This document shows positions 39,741 to 46,984 of a stretch of DNA of 64,000 nucleotides, one piece after another (the stretch's first letter is position 1; every line of letters starts with the position of its first letter). Both the position numbers and the translations under genes were made by a program. The DNA lies in contig NZ_PVTG01000020.1 of NCBI RefSeq assembly GCF_003002915.1, positions 1-64,000 on the forward strand, written 5' to 3'. The notes beneath the pieces were generated by a model. That model saw nothing but the letters and a program-made list of their open reading frames with translations, made no database searches and was not told the DNA's origin. The DNA is from Geodermatophilus tzadiensis (lineage in GTDB: Bacteria > Actinomycetota > Actinomycetes > Mycobacteriales > Geodermatophilaceae).

Positions 39741-40782
39741 CTGGGTCGGCGTGCTGGTCGCCGTCGTGCTGCTGCTGGCCAACGCCTTCTTCGTGGGCGC
39801 GGAGTTCGCGCTCATCTCCGCGCGCCGCTCGTCGGTCGAGCCCCTCGCCGAGGCCGGCTCGCGCCGCGCCCGGACGACGCTGGCGGCCATGGAGCGGGTG
39901 TCGCTGATGATGGCCGGCGCCCAGCTCGGCATCACCGTCTGCTCGCTGGGCCTGGGTGCCATCGGCGAGCCCGCGGTCGCGCACCTGCTGGAGCCGGTGT
40001 TCACGCTGCTCTCGGTGCCCGAGGCGCTGGTGCACCCGATCGCCTTCGTCATCGCGCTCACCGTCGTCGTGGCGCTGCACGTGGTGATCGGCGAGATGGT
40101 CCCCAAGAACCTGGCGCTGGCCGGGCCCGACCGCGCGGCCCTGCTGCTGGCGCCGCCGCTGGCCGCCGTCGTCACCGTGCTCAAGCCGGTCATCGTCGCG
40201 CTCAACGCGCTGGCCAACGGTGTGCTGCGGCTGCTGCGGGTGCAGCCCCGCGACGAGGTGGCGAGCGCGTTCACCCGCGACGAGGTGGCCGGCCTGATCG
40301 ACGAGTCGCGGGCCGGCGGCCTGCTCGACGAGCGCGGCCACGAGCTGCTCACCGGCGCGCTGGGGCTGGAGGACCGCGACACCCGCTCGGTGCTCATCCC
40401 GCGCTCGGCGCTGACCGTCGTCGCCCCGGGCGAGGGCACCGCCGCCGTCGAGCGGGCGGCCGCGGCCACCGGCTTCTCCCGCTTCCCGGTGGCCGAGGGC
40501 GACCGGCTGCTCGGCTACGTCCACGTCAAGGACGTGCTGGTGCCCGACGGCGCCCCCGAGCCGCGGGTCCGCGACATCACCCGGCCGCTGCCGCGGGTGG
40601 CCGCCGCCGACGACCTGCGGCGCACCCTCGGCGTGATGCAGGCCGGGCGGGCACAGTTCGCCGCGGTGACCGATGGTGGCCGGGTGGTGGGCGTGGTGGC
40701 GCTGGAGGACATCCTGGAGGAGCTCGTGGGCGAGATCCGGGACGCTGCCCACCGGGGTCAGGAGAGGACGGGAGCGCGATGA
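39733..40782 (+). CDS. Second CNNM/HlyC-type membrane protein, shorter
   Basis: A 349-residue paralogue of the preceding gene with DUF21 membrane domain (LVAVVLLLANAFFVGAEFAL, GEMVPKNLALAGPDRAA) and a CBS pair, but ending right after the CBS domains, so the CorC_HlyC domain is absent. Start GTG 39733 overlaps the upstream stop by eight bases, indicating a coupled operon; the two may form a heteromer. Its stop overlaps the start of a 72-residue protein (ATGA). Confidence 0.9.
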   Translation: MGDWVGVLVAVVLLLANAFFVGAEFALISARRSSVEPLAEAGSRRARTTLAAMERVSLMMAGAQLGITVCSLGLGAIGEPAVAHLLEPVFTLLSVPEALVHPIAFVIALTVVVALHVVIGEMVPKNLALAGPDRAALLLAPPLAAVVTVLKPVIVALNALANGVLRLLRVQPRDEVASAFTRDEVAGLIDESRAGGLLDERGHELLTGALGLEDRDTRSVLIPRSALTVVAPGEGTAAVERAAAATGFSRFPVAEGDRLLGYVHVKDVLVPDGAPEPRVRDITRPLPRVAAADDLRRTLGVMQAGRAQFAAVTDGGRVVGVVALEDILEELVGEIRDAAHRGQERTGAR

Positions 40783-40997
40783 GCTTCATCGACAGGGCCA
40801 AGGCCAAGGCGGAGGAACTGCTCGGCCGGGCCGAGGAGGTCTACGGCCAGTCGCACGGCGACGCCGCGGCCCAGGTGGCCGGGGAGGCGCACCGGCTGGA
40901 GGCGGAGGTGGAGCTCGAGGAGGAGCGCGCCGGGGAGGCCGCCCGCGGCTCCGGCACGCCCCGGCGGACCGACGAGGACGGCCGCACCGTCGGTTGA
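40779..40997 (+). CDS. Small CsbD-like/antitoxin-like acidic protein
   Basis: A 72-residue, highly charged helical protein starting MSFIDRAKAKAEELLGRAEEV. It contains helical repeats rich in Glu and Ala and resembles the short CsbD-like stress proteins, though the match is loose. The ATG overlaps the stop of the CNNM-type gene (ATGA), so it belongs to that operon. Function unknown. It is convergent with the phosphatase gene. Confidence 0.7.
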   Translation: MSFIDRAKAKAEELLGRAEEVYGQSHGDAAAQVAGEAHRLEAEVELEEERAGEAARGSGTPRRTDEDGRTVG

Positions 40998-41013
40998 CCC
41001 GCGCCGAGGGCGG

Positions 41014-42594
41014 TCAGCCGCCCAGGCGCAGGGCGACCAGGGCGACGTCGTCCTCGGGCCGGCCCTGCACCAGCCGCTCGATGAGCTCGTCGCAGAGCGC
41101 GCCGAGCGGCCGGTCGGCCAGCTCACGGGCGGCGGCCACCAGCCGGGCCATGCCCGCGTCGAGGTCGCTGCCGCGCCGCTCGACCAGGCCGTCGGTGTAG
41201 AGCAGCACCGTCGTCCCGGCCTCCAGGGCGACCTCCGACTCGGTGCGCGGGCTCTGCGGGTCGACGCCGAGCAGCAGGTCGCCGGGACCCTCGGGCAGCG
41301 CGACCGGGGTGCCGCAGGGCCGGAGCAGCAGCGGCGGCAGGTGCCCGGCGTTGGACCAGCACATCCGCGTGCGCCCGGCCGCGGCGTCCTGCGGCGTCCG
41401 CTCGAAGCGGGCGACGGCGGCGGTGGCCAGGGTGTCGACGCCGAGGGTGGCCATCGCGGTGTCCAGCCCGCGCAGCACCTCGGCCGGGCCGGCGTCGCTG
41501 TAGACGGCGATGCCGCGCAGCAGCGAGCGCAGCTGGCCCATCGCCGCGGCCGCCGCGGTGTCGTGCCCGACGACGTCACCGATGACCAGCGTGGTGCCCC
41601 CGCCGGGCTGCACGAAGGCGTCATACCAGTCGCCGCCGACCCGGGCGGCCTCGGCGGCCGGGGTGTAGCGCACCGCGATCCGGCCGAGCTCCGACCGGCG
41701 CGGGCGGGTGAGCAGGCTGCGCTGCAGCGCCTCGGCCAGCTGGCGCTGGCGGGCGAAGAGCCGGACGTTGTCGAGCGCCAGGCCCACCCGGCCGGCCACC
41801 TCGCGGGCGGTGAGCGGGTCGACCGGGGTGGCGCCGGCGAGGAAGGTCAGCGCGCCGATGACCCGCTCGCGGCCGGGCAGCGGCACGGCGAGCACCGCGG
41901 GGGTGCCCAGCGTGCGGTAGAGCCCGTGCGCCTCCGAGTCGGGCATGGCGGCCAGCACGTCGGCGCCGTCGGCGGCCACGGTCTGCCCGGCCAGCGCCCG
42001 CACCACCGGCGCCGCCGCGGGCATGGCGGGCAGCCGCACCGCGGCGTAGCGGGCCAGGACGTCGCGGAGGGCCGGGTCGCGGTGCCACGACCCCAGGTCG
42101 CGGGGGCGTCCCTCGTCGTCGAGCACGGTGAGCAGGCAGCCCTCGCCGAGCTCGGGCACCACCAGGCGCGGGATGCGGCGCACCGCCTCGGCCAGGTCCA
42201 GCGTGCCGGTCAGCTCGGCGCCCACCCGGGCCAGCAGCGCGAGCCGGTCCTGCGCCAGCCGGCGGTCGGTGACGTCGGAGAGGTACAGCGCGAGGCCGCC
42301 GGCGGCCAGCGGCACGGCGCGGACCTCGAACCAGCGGTCCAGCGGCGCGGGGTGGAAGGCCTCGACGGTCTGCGCGTGCCCGGTGGCGACGGCCTGGCGG
42401 TAGGCGCGGCCGAACTCGCTGTCCACGGTGGCCGGGAAGGCCGCCCACCAGTCGGTGCCGACCAGCTCGTCCCAGGTCCGGCCGAGGACGGCCTCACCGG
42501 CGGCGTTGACGTAGGTGACCCGCCAGGCGGCGTCGACGGAGACGTAGCAGAGCGGCATCGCCTCCAGGTGGGCGTCCCGCTGCGGCGCGACCAC
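41014..42594 (-). CDS. PAS-GAF-PP2C (SpoIIE-type) serine phosphatase
   Basis: A 526-residue protein with a PAS domain (residues about 10-125, MPLCYVSVDAAWRVTYVNAA), a GAF domain (about 135-290) and a C-terminal PPM/SpoIIE phosphatase domain. Metal-binding Asp are in VGGDWYDAF, LVIGDVVGHD and LLYTDGLVERRG. Such proteins dephosphorylate anti-sigma antagonists in partner-switching networks. No kinase or STAS partner is adjacent; a STAS fragment lies at 63.6 kb. GTG 42594 has GGGAGGT eight bases upstream. Confidence 0.9.
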   Translation of the reverse strand: MVAPQRDAHLEAMPLCYVSVDAAWRVTYVNAAGEAVLGRTWDELVGTDWWAAFPATVDSEFGRAYRQAVATGHAQTVEAFHPAPLDRWFEVRAVPLAAGGLALYLSDVTDRRLAQDRLALLARVGAELTGTLDLAEAVRRIPRLVVPELGEGCLLTVLDDEGRPRDLGSWHRDPALRDVLARYAAVRLPAMPAAAPVVRALAGQTVAADGADVLAAMPDSEAHGLYRTLGTPAVLAVPLPGRERVIGALTFLAGATPVDPLTAREVAGRVGLALDNVRLFARQRQLAEALQRSLLTRPRRSELGRIAVRYTPAAEAARVGGDWYDAFVQPGGGTTLVIGDVVGHDTAAAAAMGQLRSLLRGIAVYSDAGPAEVLRGLDTAMATLGVDTLATAAVARFERTPQDAAAGRTRMCWSNAGHLPPLLLRPCGTPVALPEGPGDLLLGVDPQSPRTESEVALEAGTTVLLYTDGLVERRGSDLDAGMARLVAAARELADRPLGALCDELIERLVQGRPEDDVALVALRLGG

Positions 42595-42744
42595 GGGCCT
42601 GCACCTCCCGTCCGCTGCGGTGACGTGCCCCCGAGACCGCGCCCCACCCTTGGAGCCAGCGCCTGTTGTGCCACGGGCGACCGGCCGGGTCAAGGACCTC
42701 GGCCGCACCCACGGCCACGGTCCGGTCACGGGTCACGGGTGCCC

Positions 42745-43170
42745 TCAGGGGCAGGCGACCCACTCCTCGGCGCCGTCGGTGAAGACCTGCCGCTTCCAGA
42801 TCGGCAGCCGCGCCTTGACCTCGTCGACGAGCTCGGCGCAGGCACGGAAGGCCTCGCCGCGGTGTGCCGCGCTGACCGCGCAGGCGAGGGCCACGTCACC
42901 GATGCCCAGCAGCCCCACCCGGTGGGAGACGGCGACCGCGCGCACCTCGGGCCGCGCGGCGAACTCCTCGGCCAGCTCGACGATGACCGCCTCGGCGGTG
43001 GGGTGCCCGACGTACTCGAGCTCGGTCACCGACCGGCCGCCGTCGGTGTCGCGGACGACCCCGGAGAAGGAGACGACAGCGCCGGCACCGCGGTCGGACA
43101 CCGCCTGCTCGTGCTCGGCGACCGACAGCGGCTCGTCGACGACTCGGGCGATGAGGAGGCCGGCGGTCAC
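42745..43170 (-). CDS. moaE: Molybdopterin synthase catalytic subunit MoaE
   Basis: A 141-residue MoaE. GAVVSFSGVVRDTDGGRSV begins the fold; the active-site Lys is in LPIWKRQVFTDG, and VSHRVGLLGIGDVALACAVS is the conserved middle. It pairs with MoaD to insert the dithiolene sulfurs. GTG 43170 overlaps the stop of the mobA-like gene (GTGA), so both are translated together. It lies away from moaA-moaD, with six intervening genes. Confidence 0.93.
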   Translation of the reverse strand: MTAGLLIARVVDEPLSVAEHEQAVSDRGAGAVVSFSGVVRDTDGGRSVTELEYVGHPTAEAVIVELAEEFAARPEVRAVAVSHRVGLLGIGDVALACAVSAAHRGEAFRACAELVDEVKARLPIWKRQVFTDGAEEWVACP

Positions 43171-43748
43171 GGCGCCGAAGCTACCCCGCCGGGCGGCACG
43201 TCGAGGTCGACCGGGTCGGCCAGGCCGGTGCAGTCGACCTCGGTGACGGCGTGCGCGGACAGGTAGCGGCGGGCGCCCTCGTCGCCGGTCGCGGTGGCGG
43301 CCACCCCGGCCCAGTGCTCGCGCCCGAGCAGCACCGGGTGGCCGCGGACGCCGTCGTAGGCGGCCACCGCCAGCGCGTCCGGAGCGGCGTGCGCGGCGAC
43401 CGCGCGCAGCGCCTCCGGCGTCATCCCCGGCGTGTCCACCAGCGTGACCAGCGCGGCGTCGACCGCCCCGGGCCAGCCGCGCAGCCCGTCGAGGCCGGTG
43501 CGCAGGCTCGAGGCCATGCCGGTCCCCCAGTCGCGGTTGGCCAGCACGGTGGCGCCGGTGAGGTCGGCGGTGCGCCAGACCTCCACCGCGCGGGCGCCGA
43601 GGACGACGAGCACCGGGTCGCACACCGCCCGCGCCGTCCGCACCGCCCGCTCGACCAGCAAGCTGCCCCCATACTCGACCAGCGCCTTGGGCATCCCGTA
43701 GCGGCGGCCCCCGCCCGCGGCGAGGACCAGCCCGGCGACCGTGCTCAT
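43167..43748 (-). CDS. MobA-like molybdenum cofactor nucleotidyltransferase
   Basis: A 193-residue MobA/MocA-type NTP transferase. The nucleotide motif LVLAAGGGRRYGMPKALV, the metal-binding VDTPGMTPEALR and GHPVLLGREHW match the family. MocA makes the cytosine dinucleotide cofactor used by xanthine-dehydrogenase and CO-dehydrogenase-type enzymes; MobA makes the guanine form. The presence of XdhC in this window favours MocA, but the sequence alone does not decide. ATG 43748 has AGGGTGGGG upstream; GTG 43757 is possible. Confidence 0.82.
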   Translation of the reverse strand: MSTVAGLVLAAGGGRRYGMPKALVEYGGSLLVERAVRTARAVCDPVLVVLGARAVEVWRTADLTGATVLANRDWGTGMASSLRTGLDGLRGWPGAVDAALVTLVDTPGMTPEALRAVAAHAAPDALAVAAYDGVRGHPVLLGREHWAGVAATATGDEGARRYLSAHAVTEVDCTGLADPVDLDVPPGGVASAP

Positions 43749-43776
43749 GCCCCCCACCCTTGCAGCGCGCCCCGTC

Positions 43777-44829
43777 TCAGCGCGCGTAGACGGTGACCTC
43801 GGAGGCCTTGACCACCGCCCACACCGGCGAGCCCGGGGCCAGCCCCAGCTCGGCGAACGCGGTCGCGGTGACGTCGGCGAGCAGCGGCACCTCGCCGTCG
43901 AGCTCGCAGCGCACCGTGGAGCCGTGGGGCGTCGCGCCGGCCACCCGCGCCGGCCAGGCGTTGCGCGGGCTGCCTCCCGGCCGCGACGGGTAGAGCGCCA
44001 CCGACTCCGGGCGGATGGCCACCAGCACGGGGCCGGCCGCGGGCTCGGCGACGGCGACCACCCCGCCGCCGGCCAGCCGCACGGCCAGCCCCTCCCCCGT
44101 GCCCGGCAGCAGCGAGAGCCCGACCAGCCGGGCGACGTAGTCGGTGCGCGGGTGCCGGGCGACGTCGGCCGGCGTCCCGGCCTGCACCACGGCGCCGTCC
44201 TCGACCACGAGCACCCGGTCGGCCAGTGCCGTCGCGTCCACGGGGTCGTGGGTGACCAGCACGGTGCTGCCGCCGAACTCGGCGAGGTGCCGGCGCAGCT
44301 CGGCGCGGACGGCCAGCCGGGTCCGGGCGTCCAGCGCCGACAGCGGCTCGTCGAGCAGCAGCAGCGCGGGGTCGCCGACCAGTGCGCGGGCCAGTGCCGC
44401 GCGCTGCGCCTGCCCGCCGGAGAGCTGCCCGGGCCGGCGGGCGCCCAGGTCGGCCAGCCCGACGCGGTCGAGCCAGGCGGCCGCCGCCTCCCGCGCCGCG
44501 GCCCTCGACGCCCCGCGCGTGCGGGGGCCGAAGGCGACGTTGTCCAGCACCGACAGGTGCGGGAACAGCAGGTGGTCCTGGAAGACCATCCCGAGCGGGC
44601 GCCGGTGGGCGGGCAGGCGCACGCCGGCGTCCACGTCGTCCCACGGCCGGCCGTCGACGGCGACCCGGCCGCCGTCGGGCGGCAGCAGGCCGGCCAGCAC
44701 GCGCAGCAGCGTGGACTTGCCCGCGCCGTTGGGCCCGAGGACGGCGAGCACCTCGCCGTCGGCGACGTCCAGGGCGACGTCGACGGTGAGCGGGCCCCGG
44801 CGGACGACGACGTGCGCGGCCAGCGTCAC
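43777..44829 (-). CDS. modC: Molybdate ABC transporter ATP-binding protein ModC
   Basis: A 350-residue ABC ATPase: Walker A GPNGAGKST, signature LSGGQAQRAALARAL, Walker B ALLLLDEPLSALD, and a C-terminal TOBE/Mop-type domain (VLVAIRPESVALY to the end) that binds molybdate. It powers molybdate uptake. The GTG start overlaps the modB stop as GTGA. A sulfate or iron importer would lack the modA partner and this Mop-like tail; the modA-modB context supports ModC. Confidence 0.92.
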   Translation of the reverse strand: MTLAAHVVVRRGPLTVDVALDVADGEVLAVLGPNGAGKSTLLRVLAGLLPPDGGRVAVDGRPWDDVDAGVRLPAHRRPLGMVFQDHLLFPHLSVLDNVAFGPRTRGASRAAAREAAAAWLDRVGLADLGARRPGQLSGGQAQRAALARALVGDPALLLLDEPLSALDARTRLAVRAELRRHLAEFGGSTVLVTHDPVDATALADRVLVVEDGAVVQAGTPADVARHPRTDYVARLVGLSLLPGTGEGLAVRLAGGGVVAVAEPAAGPVLVAIRPESVALYPSRPGGSPRNAWPARVAGATPHGSTVRCELDGEVPLLADVTATAFAELGLAPGSPVWAVVKASEVTVYAR

Positions 44830-45620
44830 GCCGCGGCGCCCCGGCCCAGCCAGCGGTCGCGGAGCAGCAGCAGGGTGGCCACCGAGACGACCAGGAGCAC
44901 CAGCGACAGCACGATCGCCGCCTGCGGGTCGCGCTGCAGGGCGAGGTAGACCGCGAGCGGCATCGTCTGCGTCGTCCCCGGGAAGTTGCCGGCGAAGGTG
45001 ATCGTGGCGCCGAACTCGCCCAGCGCCCGCGCCCAGCACAGCACCGCGCCGGCCGCGACGCCGGGCGCGACCAGCGGCAGGGTGACCCGGCGGAAGGTGG
45101 TCCAACGGTCGGCGCCGAGGGTGGCGGCGGCGTCCTCGAAGCGGACGTCGGCGCCCCGCAGCGCGCCCTCGACGCTGATGACGAGGAACGGCATCGCGAC
45201 GAACGTCTCGGCGATGACCACCGCGGCCGTGGTGAACGGGATGGTGATCCCGGTGGTCTCGGCCAGCCAGCTGCCGACGATGCCCTGCCGGCCCAGCACG
45301 AGGAACAGCGCGACGCCGCCGACGACCGGCGGCAGCACCAGCGGCACGGTGACCAGCGCCCGCAGCACCGCCCGCCCGCGCGCCCGCGACCGCGCGAGCA
45401 CCCAGGCCAGCGGCACGCCGAGGACGACGGAGACCAGGGTGGCCAGGGTCGCCGAGACGACCGACAGCCGCAGCGCCTGCCCGACGCCGGGCGCGGTGAG
45501 CAGCGTGCCGAGCTGCGACCACGGCGTCCGGACCAGCAGCCCGGCCAGCGGGAGGACGAGGAAGGCGACCGCGAGGGCCGCGGGGACCAGCAGCGGCGCC
45601 GGGGTGCGCTCCCGCCTCAC
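44826..45620 (-). CDS. modB: Molybdate ABC transporter permease ModB
   Basis: A 264-residue permease with about five to six membrane helices and the EAA-type loop near GEFGATITFAGNFPGTTQTMP, a hallmark region of ModB/CysT-type permeases. It forms the membrane channel with ModC. The start GTG 45620 overlaps the modA stop (GTGA) and its own stop overlaps the modC start, so the three genes are translationally coupled. Confidence 0.92.
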   Translation of the reverse strand: MRRERTPAPLLVPAALAVAFLVLPLAGLLVRTPWSQLGTLLTAPGVGQALRLSVVSATLATLVSVVLGVPLAWVLARSRARGRAVLRALVTVPLVLPPVVGGVALFLVLGRQGIVGSWLAETTGITIPFTTAAVVIAETFVAMPFLVISVEGALRGADVRFEDAAATLGADRWTTFRRVTLPLVAPGVAAGAVLCWARALGEFGATITFAGNFPGTTQTMPLAVYLALQRDPQAAIVLSLVLLVVSVATLLLLRDRWLGRGAAA

Positions 45621-46408
45621 GGCGCCCGGAAGCCGGCCGCCCCGAGCGCCTGCTGCCCCTCCTCGGAGCGCACCAGGTCGACGAAGGCCCGCGCGCCCTC
45701 GGGGTTGGGCGCGGCGGCCAGCGTGCACAGCGGGTAGTCGTTGACGGCGTCCTCGGCCTCGGGGACGGCGATGCCCTCGACGGCGTCCCCGGCGGCGACG
45801 ACGTCCGTGGTGTAGACCAGCGCGGCGTCGACCTCACCGAGCTCGACCTTGGTGAGCGCGGCGCGCACGTCCTCCTCCAGGGTGTCGGGGCGGGGCGTGA
45901 CCCCGGCGGCGGCGAAGACGTCCGCCGAGGCCGCCCCGCAGGGCACGTCGGGGGCGCAGACGGCGACGGTGAGGTCCTCGCGGCCGAAGTCGGCCAGGCC
46001 GGTGACGCCGGCCGGGTTGCCCGCGGGGACGGCGATCTGCAGCACGTTGGCGGTGAAGACGGCCGGCTCGCCCTCGGCCAGGCCGGCGTCGGTGACCACC
46101 GCCATCTGCGTGCCGTTGGCCGAGGCGAACACGTCGGCGGGGGCGCCCTGGGTCAGCTGGGTGGCCAGCGCCGAGCTGCCGGCGAAGTTGAACTGCACGG
46201 TGAGCCCGTCGTGCTCCTCCTCCAGCCGCTGCCCGAGGTCGGTGAACACGTCGGTGAGCGAGGCGGCGGCGAAGACGGTCACCGTGCCGGTCGGGCCGCT
46301 CGCGGACGCCGCCGCCGTCGAGGCCGCAGCGTCGTCGTCGCCTCCCCCGCACCCGGCCACCACCACCGCCAGGGTCGCCAGTCCCGCCAGGATCCGCCCA
46401 CTCCGCAC
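45617..46408 (-). CDS. modA: Molybdate-binding lipoprotein ModA
   Basis: A 263-residue periplasmic-type binding protein anchored as a lipoprotein: lipobox LAVVVAGCGGG with Cys20. The mature part starts with TVTVFAAASLTDVFTDLG, and has NFAGSSALATQLTQGAPADVF, the standard ModA signature. It captures molybdate or tungstate for ModBC. GTG 46408 is the only plausible start. The molybdate-responsive HTH-TOBE gene lies 65 bases upstream on the same strand, so the four genes may form one unit. Confidence 0.93.
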   Translation of the reverse strand: MRSGRILAGLATLAVVVAGCGGGDDDAAASTAAASASGPTGTVTVFAAASLTDVFTDLGQRLEEEHDGLTVQFNFAGSSALATQLTQGAPADVFASANGTQMAVVTDAGLAEGEPAVFTANVLQIAVPAGNPAGVTGLADFGREDLTVAVCAPDVPCGAASADVFAAAGVTPRPDTLEEDVRAALTKVELGEVDAALVYTTDVVAAGDAVEGIAVPEAEDAVNDYPLCTLAAAPNPEGARAFVDLVRSEEGQQALGAAGFRAP

Positions 46409-46473
46409 GTGCGGGACAGTAGACGATTCAGCTCCGCTGGTGCGGCCGGCCACTCGGATGCGCTGTCCGCAGA

Positions 46474-46869
46474 TCAGGGGACGTCGACGCTGACCTGGGT
46501 GGCCTTCACCGTCGCGACGGCGCGGACGCCGACCTCGAGGCCCAGCTCGTCGGCGGCCTCGCGGGACATCAGCGAGACCAGCCGGAAGGGCCCGGCCTGG
46601 ATCTCCACCTGCGCCATCACGGTGTCGCGGACGACGCGGGTGACGATGCCGGCCAGCCGGTTGCGGGCCGACGACCCGCGGGTGGCGCCGGGCTCGGGCG
46701 CCTCGTGCAGGTCCGCGGCGAGGCGGGCGAGGTCGGCACCGTCGACGTGCGCCGGGCCGCCACCCTCGCGCGACGCGGGCAGCCGGCCGCTGTCGATCCA
46801 GCGGCGCACCGTGTCGTCGCTGACCCCGAGCAGGGCCGCGGCCTCGGCGATCCGGTAGCTGGTCGTCAC
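46474..46869 (-). CDS. HTH-TOBE (Mop) molybdate-responsive regulator
   Basis: A 131-residue protein with an N-terminal excisionase/MerR-like helix-turn-helix (YRIAEAAALLGVSDDTVRRW, GRLPASREGGGPAHV) and a C-terminal single TOBE/Mop domain (ARNRLAGIVTRVVRDTVMAQ, then VATVKATQVSV). Mop domains bind molybdate oxyanions, so it probably senses molybdate and controls modABC directly downstream; it is distinct from ModE, which has a different HTH. No operator was identified. Confidence 0.85.
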   Translation of the reverse strand: MTTSYRIAEAAALLGVSDDTVRRWIDSGRLPASREGGGPAHVDGADLARLAADLHEAPEPGATRGSSARNRLAGIVTRVVRDTVMAQVEIQAGPFRLVSLMSREAADELGLEVGVRAVATVKATQVSVDVP

Positions 46870-46984
46870 CGCGGCAGGCTAGTGGCCGGCCCCGCGCGCC
46901 CCCGGGTGTAGGGCCGTCCGCCCGGGGCAGGGAGGACGCAGCCGGCGGCCGTCCGGCCGAGGGGGACAGGGGGACGCGACGAGC

